Positions 53,797-64,000 of a DNA stretch of 64,000 nucleotides are shown piece by piece (position 1 is the stretch's first letter; every line of letters starts with the position of its first letter). The notes below the pieces were generated by a model. The model saw only the letters and a program-made list of their open reading frames with translations, had not been told where the DNA came from and ran no database searches. The position numbers and the translations under genes are program-made. Location: contig SWBL01000147.1 of the NCBI GenBank assembly GCA_024195585.1, positions 1 to 64,000 of the forward strand, written 5' to 3'. The DNA is from Aureobasidium sp. EXF-3400 (Eukaryota; Ascomycota; Dothideomycetes; Dothideales; Saccotheciaceae).

Positions 53797-54458
53797 GGTT
53801 GCGTGTGTGAATGGAGTCGTGGTTGGTCGTATCGCAAGCGTGTGTTCTTTTGGAGATGACACTCGTTTTTTGGGATGATAAGTTGTGAATTGTTTCCCTT
53901 TTTCGAATGAGGCGTGGTTGTGTTGATGGTGTGATGTGTTGTTGATTGTGAACAAGCGTCGGCGTAAGGTCGCGAGGAGAGGTTACGGTCAATGGGCTTC
54001 AGGCAGCTAATGTGATTTATATCGAAGTAAAATCTGTCAGCAGATGTTCTAGTACTTTAAAAGAACATAATTGTTCAACTTCATGTTCATAATCAAAATT
54101 GCATAGACATCTTCTTCGCCTTGCAAGAAATATGAACCAGGTTACTTTTGCTACGATAGCGACCCTGTCGTGGATTATCATATCCGACCATGTGACACCA
54201 CCCGATAGCAAACACGATGCGAGCTGAAGTTTTGTTGGACGATATCATGAAATTGTTGGATAGATGTCCAATAGACCTGATGCAAAATGTTGAAAGCCTG
54301 GGAAGGTTTAATAAACGTAGTTGTCTGGTCAACGTCAAAGCAATGCACATAGCGATAGTATAGTTATTGACATCTGCGCTGGTTTGAAGTGAATTGCAAT
54401 TTTTTTGGGTCAGAAAGGAAGGCTAATACTAGGTCTATGTACAAGTCTAGGAACGCGT
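53797..54458. other. Intergenic, 662 bp
   Basis: Promoter of ATG12 and 3' flank of PAN2, AT-richer than the genes around it. No gene seen. Confidence 0.5.
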
Positions 54459-57400
54459 CTACCTTATAGGGCTTCGAAAGATATCCTTCTTGATAGGTGG
54501 AGTCTGATTGGATCCTCCAAGAAGCGCAAGTCCCACCGTTTTCCTAGCCGGCGTACCTGGCACGCTCATGTGTCCTGGCGTCTCAGGTCTCCACTCACCA
54601 GTATCTCTCTCCGTTTTAAACACTGATGGCGGCTTAAAGTTTGTCTCTCTGCCGCGGTCAAAGATGTCATCAAGCATACTCTCAATGATTCCAGCGTCCA
54701 TGAATTCTTGGTATTTGCGCCAGAGCTTGAGTGCAGTCAGGGCGTCTTCAACACTGTCGTGACCTTTGTCGGCGTTCTGTTGAATCTCTTCTCTGAGGAG
54801 ATACCAAGCCAAGAAACGCAGGGACAAACGACGTTGACTGCGGAGGCGATGTGAAAAGAGATCAACCGTGTCAACGACTTGCGCTCGAGGGACGTGGATA
54901 TTAATGATGCGGAAATCCTTGGGTAAGCCGTGGCCGACAAAGACGACGCCTAGATTAAGCAGTAGCCACAGCTTCTTGTAGGCCACCTTCAGGTTGACTA
55001 GGTTATGTTTGCTGACAGCGCGATCGAGATCACCAGGACTGATACCCGAGTATGCGGTCAAATAGTCGACTACAGGCTCCGAACTTGCGATGTAATCGTC
55101 AATGAAAGGTAGACCTTCGTAGGGGCCCGCACCTCGTAACACTGACACACGCGCGAGACCAAGCCGGGGAGGGCGCACTGTTTCGCGCGTACCATCTGCT
55201 TTGATGTCGATCTCGGCTTTGGAGAGAGCGACAAACTCGGCATCAATTGCACACGGCATACCGGCACGAGGGAGCTCGGTCGTAGGATTGAGGTTGCGAA
55301 GCACTGTTGGATCGGGAGATTTGTGCGGTCCTCTGGGTAGATAATATAGCAAAGAGGGGTCAAGATTCTCTTTCCAAGAATCGTCAATGACGTGAGATGC
55401 TGACTTGGCTTGGTAGGTAAGAATGGATGGTAGTTTCCAATTCATATCAAATCGAAGAGCTTCTTCGGAAGTTGTAGATCTGACGAGGAAATCATTGAAT
55501 AAATGCCATTGGTCTTGGTCAGCTGGATCCGGTGAAGACGGCGCAACATTGATCAACGACACCAAATGAGACTTTTGGTTGTCTGCACTGTTGATGTCAA
55601 CGACCATACCAACGAGCTCATACACCATAATGTCATAGAAACCGCGTTGCAGGTGATATTTGAGATCAGAGCCTTCGTAGCAGAAGAACTGTCCATTTTG
55701 GACTACGACACCAATCTCCTGAGGCAGCCACCCAGGAGTTGACCACAACTGTTTGTGATCTGGAGAATGTATGGCCGTGTTGACCATCAGGACTTTAGGA
55801 ATGCTCTGTATGGTTTTGCGAGTGCTGAGTTGTTGGTATCGCTTGCACCGGTCACACCAGCCTCGAGTCTGGTCTTGACGCTCAACACTCGCCTTGAGAA
55901 CTTGGGAGAACGCTGGTCTCGGTGGGGCCATGCGTGGGTGGTGTTTTAATGGTTTCGGAGGATAGACCAGATCGTGAACAAGAGTCTCCCCAGGCTTGAG
56001 CATTTCGTTGGCGCAATGCCCGCATCTTATTGCTAGCAAAGCGCCTGTCGTCAGGGACTGCTCCATGTGCCTGTTGTGCGGAGGTAGCTGTCGGAAGCCA
56101 TCGCAGAATGTCTTCAGCAGAAATCTGTTTGCTGCTTGTATCGTGACAGAGAGTGGATTGTTTGCAGCGGCGAATTGTTCGAGTAAGCCCAGGGTTGATG
56201 CATCCGACAAGCTGCTGAAGACCTTGAGAAAGTTACTTGCTTGACAATTCATACCGGCGGCCTTTTCTAGCATGTCTGTCAAGAAGCCCATTTCGCAGAG
56301 TAGGCAATTGTCGTAGAGGCAGGATGTGGCTGTGTGATGAAGCGCCAAGTTGCGGATCGTTGGTGTGAAGCGTAGGAGTTGTAGAAGGGGATTCGTGTAC
56401 GAGTTGGCGATATGAGTCTCTAATCCAGAGTGCTTCGTTTTGTTGTAGTACCTGCATCATATCAGTAACAAGAAGATCGAGATTGCGGAGGTGAACTCAC
56501 TCAAAGTCGAAATCGTCTACACCAAATTTACTATATTTGATTTCGACGTTTCGATACATGACTGGGACGTCTCTTCGTGTTGCACCAGCAAGTGCCAAGT
56601 CGCCCAAAGCTTCGAGTGCATCTGACATCCGTCTTGGGCCTTCATGGCCCTGCGAATCATCCTTCTGTCGTTCACTGAGAAACCGGGGTGCCGAAAGTGT
56701 GTCGTGCGCTCTTTGGACGGCTCTGGTGTCTTCAAATTGGTATCTGCGTGTTTTACGCGGGAAAGATGCATAGCCTCCGATGTCTGATCTTTTCAGCGAC
56801 GCGAGTATGCCCGCATCAATCTTGCTTGGCGGTGCTCCAACCTCAGACACAAGATGACTAGGCCAGGCGGAAAACAACATCTCTCTATAGTATGGCATGC
56901 CAACCAGATTCAAAGGACTACTGAAAGTCAGTAAATAGTCTCCAGCGTACTCAATCAACACTTACACATCCGGTGACCAGTCTATGGGAGGAGCAGGTGC
57001 AGGCTGATCCGCGAACTCTGTCGGACTGCCGTATTCGGTAAACTGAATTTTGTTGGGTGAGCCCCAAAGATGCATGGCGCATTCGGCATCTGCAAGCACT
57101 AAAGCATCTCCCGAGGGTGCTATATCTAGGGACGTGATATGAGTATTGAAGACGTTTGCATGTCGCATGCTAGGCGCATCTGGATTCATGATGTCGATCG
57201 CGTAGATTAGTCCACCCTGAGAAGCGACCATGCAGGTCGTGGACATCTTAGGATGCATCCTGACAAAGGCGGCGCCTGGCGGAAATGGGACTGGTGGTAG
57301 AGGCATGAGAGTCTTCAGGTCAAAGACGTTGGCCAGGTGGTCTAGCATGTAACCGTGCTGTGGCCTTGAAGACCATCCACAAGTGACAAGGACGTCTGAT

Positions 57401-58236
57401 CTGGCATCCATGTCGTTGATGAATGCTGAATGTGCTTTCCAGGTTCTGGCGACTTTGTAGTTGATGAGATCTAGAAAGTGGACATAACCATCAGCGGTAC
57501 CAGCGCAGATGTATTGCCCACCACGCTTCATCATAGTATATGGTGCATCAGCTTTGAGCTATCATTTGGTCAGTCGAGTCTGTTGAGCACACAAAATGCA
57601 AACATACCGTGGATGTGATGACTCCCTTATCGACATCTATTTTGTACATCGTCTCCTGGCATCCAGCAACCAGAACCTCGTGGACTCCTTTCGAGGTGAA
57701 CGCCATGCAGCGCAGATCTTTCATATCATCTTGACTAAAATAATGTCAGATCTCACCCAAGAGTGATTAGTTGTGTGTTATCTTACTTGAAATGCCATTG
57801 AGTCACTCCTTTCCTCGAAGCCAGATGGATGCTTTTTGCTGTTATCGAGATGACACCACGATCGCACATAAGCATCTGCTTGACGGGGCCTTCAGCGGGT
57901 GCATGGCCTCGGTAAGAAGTGTATCTCTGCAGCTCGGGTCCGTAGAATGATGTTATTCGACCCTGGTATTTGACATGAGCAAAACCGACTTTCCAATAAT
58001 TCATGGAAGAATGGCTTACAAATTCATTTGCAGCCCACAATAGCTCTTGCATAGAATCAAAAGAAAAGGTGCTGATGGGCGTATTCAAGGCATTCGGACT
58101 AGGCGGAGGAAGCACAACGCGAACGACCTGAGAAACAAATGAATATGATGGTCTTTGGAAATGCAACTGTTCGAGAGATACAGGGTCGCATTGGAGTTGT
58201 TGGGTAAAGCCTTACCTCATCCCAATCTGTCTCCAT
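54459..58236 (-). CDS. PAN2: PAN2, catalytic subunit of the PAN2-PAN3 poly(A) nuclease
   Basis: Poly(A)-specific 3' exonuclease that starts shortening of mRNA tails. Seven exons (58236-58216, 58127-58020, 57962-57787, 57734-57608, 57558-56966, 56920-56501, 56451-54459) give 1145 aa. An N-terminal WD40 part contains GRITSFYGPELQRY, followed by the PAN3-binding linker. The UCH-like pseudo-hydrolase region follows, with cysteine pairs (IRCGHCANEM and WCDRCKRYQQ). The C-terminal DEDD nuclease is complete: AIDAEFVALS (Asp, Glu), VFVGHGLPKDFRIINI (Asp) and GHDSVEDALTALKL (His, Asp). A serine/glycine-rich tail ends the protein. The first two introns are short and lie in the WD40 part; the 21-nt first exon (METDWDE) matches other fungal PAN2. 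Confidence 0.94.
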
Positions 58237-58542
58237 TGTTGCGGGATCGACTCGTTATATGCAGCATTACTTGCGCAAACAACGACATGTGGGTTAAGAA
58301 TAATGAAGCTTCCCGCCTTGCATCAACAAAGAGAACAAACAGAACAAGCGACAATGGTGGTTCACTGCAGCAATCAAGTGGCCTTGCGAAACCGGCGGGA
58401 CGTGTTGTCGCTATCCTTGACGCGTCTCGATGCAAGACGCCTCGGGAGGGAAGCCGCCGATGCCGAAGATTCCCCATTGGTCATGACGTCTTGTAGCGCT
58501 CCTTCTCGCAACTCGATCGTCATTTGATATTATTTCACAAAG
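58237..58542. promoter_or_regulatory. Divergent promoter between PAN2 and IND1-like genes
   Basis: 306 bp between the start codons at 58236 and 58543. No ORF with support; both promoters must lie here. Confidence 0.5.
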
Positions 58543-59688
58543 ATGCAGAAACGATTATTTTCGTGTCTGAGGACATTGCAGCATGAGAACCCGTTGGTAC
58601 ATTCACATTGAAGCTGGTTGCCGTTGGCTTGATCTAACACATAAAAGGGACTGCCGAGGTCTGGCACGCCGCCGAATTTGAGGGCTCGTATGCAAAGAGG
58701 TCTACCTGAGAAGCGACCGATCAAGGATGTCAAGAAAGTCATTGCAGTATCTTCAGCAAAAGGTGGCGTGGGCAAATCGACGATATCTGGTGTGTATCCC
58801 TGCTTGCTACCAAATTCATATTTCTGGCTAACAAGGACTAGTCAATCTTGCTCTTGCGTTCGCAAGAAGTGGGCTAAGAAGTGGTGTCCTTGACACTGAT
58901 ATCTTCGGGCCTTCCATACCAACTCTACTTGATCTCGAAGGAAACGAGCCAAGACTGTCACCAAGTGAGGAACCTTGAACGTTCGCTGATTCATGAGAGC
59001 TGTCCTAACAACAAAAAGATAACCAATTGATCCCGCTCACAAACTACGGACTGAAATCAATGTCTATGGGCTATCTCGTGCCGCAAACATCAGCAATCGC
59101 ATGGAGAGGCCTCATGGTTATGAAGGCACTTCAACAACTCCTGCATGAGGTCGAGTGGGGTGGACTCGATGTTCTCGTCCTTGATCTTCCGCCAGGTACT
59201 GGTGATGTACAACTGACCATAACGCAGCAAGTCGAGCTTGATGGTATGTTGTAGCTCTCAATGATATCTGGCATGTTCTAACACATCTCAGGAGCGGTGA
59301 TCGTTTCAACACCACAGGATGTTGCACTCAAAGATGCAGTCCGTGGTGTCGAGATGTTCCGGAAGGTCAAGGTGCCGGTACGACATCCGGCTTGTATTTT
59401 GCCTCGTACCTCAGCTGACGTTTCATACAGATCCTTGGCATGGTACAGAACATGTCTGCATTCACATGTCCGAACTGTTCTACCACACATTCTATCTTTG
59501 GCCGTGAAGGTGTTATCAAGAAGTGTGATGAGATGGACATAAAGTTACTTGCTGATATACCCCTCCACCCCAGCATCTGTGAAGACGCAGATCGTGGAAA
59601 ACCGACAGTGGTTGCAGAGCCAGATAGCGTACGCGCGCAGGTATTCAAGGATCTGGCAGCAGATCTCAGAAAGCAACTGCAGTTCTGA
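58543..59688 (+). CDS. Mitochondrial P-loop NTPase IND1/NUBPL (complex I Fe-S assembly)
   Basis: Mrp/NBP35-type ATPase that delivers Fe-S clusters to complex I. Six exons (58543-58596, 58648-58789, 58842-58964, 59019-59243, 59292-59377, 59431-59688) give 295 aa. A short presequence is followed by [19 protein letters not shown], the deviant Walker [13 protein letters not shown], the switch/Walker B regions [16 protein letters not shown] and [16 protein letters not shown], and the cluster-binding pair in [14 protein letters not shown]. The full Mrp core is intact. An unlinked complex I subunit gene lies near the window start, which is probably coincidence. Confidence 0.93.
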
Positions 59689-60143
59689 TCGCATACATCC
59701 TTGTTTCATCACTGCAGGAAGCTCCGCGTGCTCACGGAGTCTAGACATCCAACATTTGCCGCCGAGTCATTTGTATAACCGAGCCAACTGGATCGAGGAA
59801 CGCTACCCGCGTCAATAAAGTAGCAAGGTCTTGCATCTTCACATAGAGATTGGGATTGGGCGCAGTCTTGCGACTATTTTCTGATCGCGAGCCCCGCCAT
59901 GTCAGCAAGGCTGTCTTCCACCAATGAAATCAAACGCCTCTTGATTCTATTCGTACCAAGCCTCTACTTCTCACCGGTGGTTCAAGTTGTTGTTTCATAT
60001 CAGGCTGTGCTGACCGAAACCCAATTTTCATTGATGTACGAGTGCACTCGCCTTCTTTTCGCGCCCTTGCGACAGCAATGACTGGTATGAAGCCTTAACT
60101 GCAGAACGCCAGCTTTTCTTGTCCATCTTCTCACTACTTCGGG
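59689..60143 (+). other. Intergenic, 455 bp
   Basis: 3' flank of IND1 and leader of the next gene. The ORFs here show no protein character. Confidence 0.5.
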
Positions 60144-62187
60144 ATGACTTTTGGTCGCGTCCGACAAGTCATGACTTTGACACTTCCAGAATATGCTGTC
60201 GTACGAAGACAGGGCTCTTTGCTTCTTCCATTTACGATCACATGGGCTATCTTCTGCTGTTCAGCTCTCGCGCAGAGCAAGATAAACCCCGATGCGAATC
60301 CCTGGGTGTTGAACTACACGGCACAAGGTGAGCGAACTCCGAAAACTATCTTCGCGAGCTGACAAAGCATAGCTGGTCCTGATGGTACGTTCTGAACTGC
60401 GCCCATCCCGTGATGCCCAGTAACACTATTTGTGGGACCGTGGAATGCCATAACACAGCTTGTGGACTATCCTGAGCAAGTGAGTATACTGCACCCGCAA
60501 TTACGGCCAACAGGAGCTGATGTGGCGATACTAGCGTATTACCTTCTTCCCATCTCTAACACGAAAAACTCTGTTCACACAAGCCGGTGCTTGTGACACG
60601 CAGAATTCTGCTTGTGAGCTGCAGCGGCCAGGTATGTGGACACAAAGTGGTGCCCACTCGCTCTTCAATTGGGTCAACACATCCATAACAGCACCAGACT
60701 GGGATGCATCGGTCGGACCTCTCGCGCTGGAAGGATCGGGAATCCTGACCACTGACCGAATCGTCCTGTGGTCGTCAGATCGTGCAGACGGACCATACTA
60801 TCTTGATGGGATCGCTATAACCATAGCATCTGACTTCACCATCACGCCATCCAAGCCTGGTATATGGTATACGATGGACGTTGGCTTGGTAGGTCATATC
60901 GAACTCGGAAGCATTTGTTTGTAAGCAGACTAATTTTGTTCGCAGCTGTCGTTGTGGGCTGGACAAGACACTTTCAACTGGACTACCAGCAATGGCTCGT
61001 ATGTAGGATACGATCGGTTCTTGAACAGGGCCTATCAAACTGGGAATATCCCATCGGTCTCGTATGGCCTCCACGTGGGCTCAGTCTGGCCTCCAATCCC
61101 TGGTAGTCTCATTCTGGGTGGTTACGATCGATCGCGATGCATTAGTACACCAATCGTCTCAGACCACGATTTCTTGCTCGCCGAGCTCAGCCTGGAAGTC
61201 GCCTCGGGAGGCTGGCCGTTCCTGGATCCTTCAGGAGTCGATTCTCAGCATCTCTTGCGTAGTGGGAATGCCAGCAACAACTCTCTGACAGTAATGCCGA
61301 ATCCTGGTGTGCCATACATGTACCTACCAGAAAGTACATGCTCAACGATTGCATCATTCCTTCCAGTGACATTCGACCAGAAGATTGGTTTCTATATATG
61401 GAATACGACAGACTCAGCTTTCCATGACATCGTATCATCGCCATCGGCACTGAAGTTCTCGTTCGACACGGGGTCAGGAATGGAGAATATCTCGGTACCC
61501 TTTGCACTCTTGAATCTGACATTGGACTATCCGCTAGCCAGCACACCAACACAATACTTTCCTTGTGCTCCTTACGTACCTGCTGATGACTCGCTCTACC
61601 ATCTCGGGCGTGCGTTCCTACAAGCAGCATTTCTGGGACAGAACGGGCAAACGCAGAAGACCTTCTTGGCACAAGCTCCTGGGCCTGGTCTGAAAGCCGA
61701 GTCTGTCACGAAACTGGCTTCGACCGACACTGGTCTGACAGCCATGGCAAATCCGCCATACTGGAATGCCACCTGGACGGATCAGCTAAAAGCGCTTGCC
61801 AATAACGATTTGCCAAGCCCAGGGAATACAAAGGGTAATGGTGGATTGAGCGGAGGCGCGATCGCCGGCATTGCTGTGGGATCGGTCGTCGGTCTTGCTG
61901 GGCTCTGTGTTGTTGCGGCCCTCATTCGTTTTCGACGACGCAAGAGGAACAAGCCAGAGACTATACATTGGGGTGGGCACGGGAATACGCAAGAGAAGGA
62001 CGATTTTTTAGGAGGGGCGCCTGGTACAGTCAGCGAGTCTGCCAGCGAGCCTGTACATGAGATGGAGACTCCTCGGACAAAGAAGAGCGGACACGAATTG
62101 GGATTGCCAACAGAAATGGAAGTACCGGCGTATGTTGGAGAGTTGGAAGGAAGTGATGTATATCGTAGAAGCCAGGTTATGGCATGA
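60144..62187 (+). CDS. Membrane-anchored aspartic-peptidase-like protein without catalytic residues
   Basis: Exons 60144-60327, 60421-60479, 60535-60888 and 60946-62187 give 612 aa (603 from the Met at 60171, which fits a signal peptide ending in FCCSALA). The ectodomain follows the A1 peptidase outline, with a repeated cysteine and Trp/Tyr pattern (LFVGPWNAITQLVDYPEQ, SLILGGYDRSRC, FPCAPY), but the two DTG catalytic sites are replaced (ITFFPSLTRK and NPGVPYMYLP). Many N-glycosylation sites. A transmembrane helix GAIAGIAVGSVVGLAGLCVVAALI and a stop-transfer RFRRRKRNK precede a 90-aa cytosolic tail. A surface receptor or cell-wall role is plausible but not shown. The first intron may hide a 12-nt mini-exon; I preferred one 93-nt intron. 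Confidence 0.82.
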
Positions 62188-62614
62188 GATATCGAGATTC
62201 TGCATGCAAAGCAAAGTGGTTGGGGGGTACATCACATGTCAGAGTCAGCATGGCGTTCGGCAAACCGGGCTGCTGGAGATGGTGACATGGATCAGAATAT
62301 ATGGCTTCACAGGGGCGCACTTCTTGATCGTTTCCGAGCACATGTGTATTCACAAGGGCATGAATTGAGATGAAATGACTTGACTCGTGAAGATGTTTGT
62401 GATTCGAATTGATGACCTTTATGCAGACGGTGACGCGGGCAACCCCGGACGTTGTTCTCAGATTGCCGGGGTTGGCCTTGTCCCTCTCTCCGGCCACGCC
62501 GTCATAACCAACGCATAACGCTGCACCTCGTCGCACCGCGTGCCGCCATTGGTAGCCATAGCCCAGCAATCAAATACCAGGTACACACCGGCCGGTACCA
62601 CGGTATTCAACACA
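62188..62614 (+). other. Intergenic, 427 bp
   Basis: 3' flank of the aspartic-peptidase-like gene and promoter of the last gene. Nothing recognised. Confidence 0.5.
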
Positions 62615-64000
62615 ATGGCAGGCGGTGATGACGCCCCGGCGAGCCCGCTGCCGCAGAGACGTCCGCCTCTAGGCCATCGGCATTCGAGCACCTCTTCACA
62701 TGTATCCCAGTCGCCGAGCGACTCGACCACAAAGGGTCACCACAAGTCGGCACACCACAAACCCCAACGACATGTCGTCAGCCATCACAACCGCATGGGA
62801 TCGCGCAACCCTAGCTTCCACCGTTCTCTGAGCAAGATCAAGATAGCCCAACACGACCAGCGCCAGCACGACGACGACGAGCCTCCCACCCCAAAGGCGA
62901 AACAACAGGGCTCGGTAGCCTCACAGTCTACCCTCGTACCGCCCAGTCCAGCCCGTCCCAACATGAAGCGCAACAACACCTCCGTCCACCTCCCGCGGAA
63001 CCACTCCCACGCCGCTCTCAAGAAAAACCTCTCCAGTGGTCAATTGTCTCGTGTCACTGCTGGAAAGACGACTGTACATGCCCGCACAGCCGCTCAGCAC
63101 CAGCGCCCTGATATCCGACGCGCCCACACACAACCCTACAAACGATCGAAAAGTCCCGCGCCGAAGGCCAACCGCCAATCTTTCGACGTAGGCGATGACG
63201 ATGACGACGATGATGATGAAGCTGAAGAGATGGAAGGTGTCGACGATCAATGGACAGAGGAGAGTGCATCAGCTTCGCCCAGTACCACGCGCGACAACAC
63301 ACGGAACAACACTCGCCAGAACTCGGTCGTCCTGGATCCCAAGCTGAATCCCTACGCACGCCAGCTCGCAGAAGAGGAAGCTGCCAACGACTCGTCTGGC
63401 AGCGATACTGTCGGCTCTCGAAGTCCGCCAGGCAAGCCTGCCAAAGCTCCCGTTTCTCTAAGCATCCGGACGAAGGACTTTGCTGCTCCTCCACCCGCTC
63501 CTACCTCTGCGCCACTACAACATCAACAGCAGCAACCGCCAACTTCATCATACAATCCCCAGGTAGCACAACATCATATGCCTGATGCTGACGCCATAGC
63601 ACGTCGCCTACTCGAAAGGAATTCGGCCTTGAACGCTGCACCGCCGAGGGTTTCGTCTGTCTCAGCTCTAGCAAATCCAGGCCTCGGCGATCCAAAGAGC
63701 TTGTCGACCCCTGTCGCTGGCTTGTCTGTTACAGGTGGCTCAAACACGCCACTCGTCTCGCGCTTCATCACCAACGATGGCATCAACAGTAAGGATGGGA
63801 CGCCAGCCGACCAGTCGGGTTTCCTGCAGGGCACCAAAGGTCACTCTCGCACCGCATCGCAAGCCCAGACGCGCAAAGAACAGTCCGACCTCTACCGCAA
63901 TCAATCCACCCCCAACTTCGCCTCACAAAAGCAGCCACCAACACCATCAGGCTCTGGTGCAGTCACCCCAGATCCAGCACTCAATCAAAGCAGAACCCAA
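62615..64000 (+). CDS. Low-complexity hypothetical protein (3' end outside window)
   Basis: Open from the ATG at 62615 to the window end (462 codons). The protein is basic and disordered, rich in His, Ser, Pro and Gln, with a poly-Asp run (63193-63223) followed by EEMEGVDDQWTEESASASPSTTR, a short conserved-looking acidic/aromatic block. Later it reads NPYARQLAEEEAAND and DADAIARRLLERNSAL, two likely helices. No named domain in the visible part; the C-terminal part, which could identify it, lies outside. Confidence 0.75.
   Translation, partial: MAGGDDAPASPLPQRRPPLGHRHSSTSSHVSQSPSDSTTKGHHKSAHHKPQRHVVSHHNRMGSRNPSFHRSLSKIKIAQHDQRQHDDDEPPTPKAKQQGSVASQSTLVPPSPARPNMKRNNTSVHLPRNHSHAALKKNLSSGQLSRVTAGKTTVHARTAAQHQRPDIRRAHTQPYKRSKSPAPKANRQSFDVGDDDDDDDDEAEEMEGVDDQWTEESASASPSTTRDNTRNNTRQNSVVLDPKLNPYARQLAEEEAANDSSGSDTVGSRSPPGKPAKAPVSLSIRTKDFAAPPPAPTSAPLQHQQQQPPTSSYNPQVAQHHMPDADAIARRLLERNSALNAAPPRVSSVSALANPGLGDPKSLSTPVAGLSVTGGSNTPLVSRFITNDGINSKDGTPADQSGFLQGTKGHSRTASQAQTRKEQSDLYRNQSTPNFASQKQPPTPSGSGAVTPDPALNQSRTQ

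Noticed and set aside
53219..53992. A single 257-aa minus-strand protein over the ATG12 locus
   Set aside because: Only its last 90 residues are protein-like; the N-terminal part of ATG12 is in another frame and joins through a normal intron at 53594-53485.
60373..60384. 12-nt mini-exon in the aspartic-peptidase-like gene
   Set aside because: It would require a 36-nt intron. A single 93-nt intron keeps the same frame and is simpler.
1..64000. CRISPR arrays, transposases, reverse transcriptases, long terminal repeats
   Set aside because: I looked for these on both strands and saw none. The accessory genes here are not tied to a visible mobile element.

Overview
The window comes from a filamentous ascomycete (Pezizomycotina, most likely a Dothideomycete). 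Genes are dense and on both strands. Introns are short (about 45-110 nt) GT-AG introns, often with a CTAAC/CTGAC branch site just before the acceptor. There are eukaryotic housekeeping genes (NOT4, PAN2, ATG12, complex I 30.4 kDa subunit, IND1/NUBPL, PanB) and typical fungal accessory families. Every spliced model below was joined by hand from splice signals; where all exons lie in the window, the summed exon length was checked to be a multiple of three.

Layout. 1-5.7 kb: NOT4 (partial, minus), complex I 30.4 kDa subunit, a GNAT acetyltransferase and a degenerate Rossmann/SDR-like protein. 6-8.9 kb: a truncated APH-type kinase relic and a small secreted eight-cysteine protein. 8.9-12.1 kb: a cytochrome P450 divergent from an intradiol dioxygenase. 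12.1-20 kb: a long spliced leader region, a PSP1-domain protein, an unrecognised nuclear-type protein and an SDR. 20.8-24.4 kb: three F-box/2EXR-like proteins. 24.7-26.4 kb: an AAA-type P-loop kinase and a second APH relic.

The most interesting block is 26.7-35.4 kb. A 993-aa subtilisin-like (S8) protease with a large N-terminal fungal domain diverges, across 351 bp, from a 1070-aa transcription factor. That factor combines an acuF-like C2H2 region, a Zn2Cys6 cluster, duplicated coiled coils and a complete two-part WOPR (Gti1/Pac2) domain. Next to it lies a gene whose product has the hallmarks of a fungal gasdermin. Gasdermin plus S8 protease is the arrangement of fungal regulated cell-death loci (het-Q1/het-Q2 of Podospora; rcd-1 of Neurospora). 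The WOPR fusion between them is, as far as I know, undescribed. The gasdermin reading frame carries a frameshift, so the module may be recently inactivated here.

36-45 kb holds two unrecognised fungal proteins, two more members of the F-box/2EXR-like family and an NTF2-flavin monooxygenase. 46.5-51.3 kb is a five-gene tandem array of small coiled-coil proteins with a conserved exon structure, interspersed with tRNA-like relics. 51.8-64 kb returns to conserved genes: PanB, ATG12, PAN2 divergent from IND1/NUBPL, a membrane-anchored catalytically dead aspartic-peptidase-like protein, and a low-complexity protein cut by the window end.
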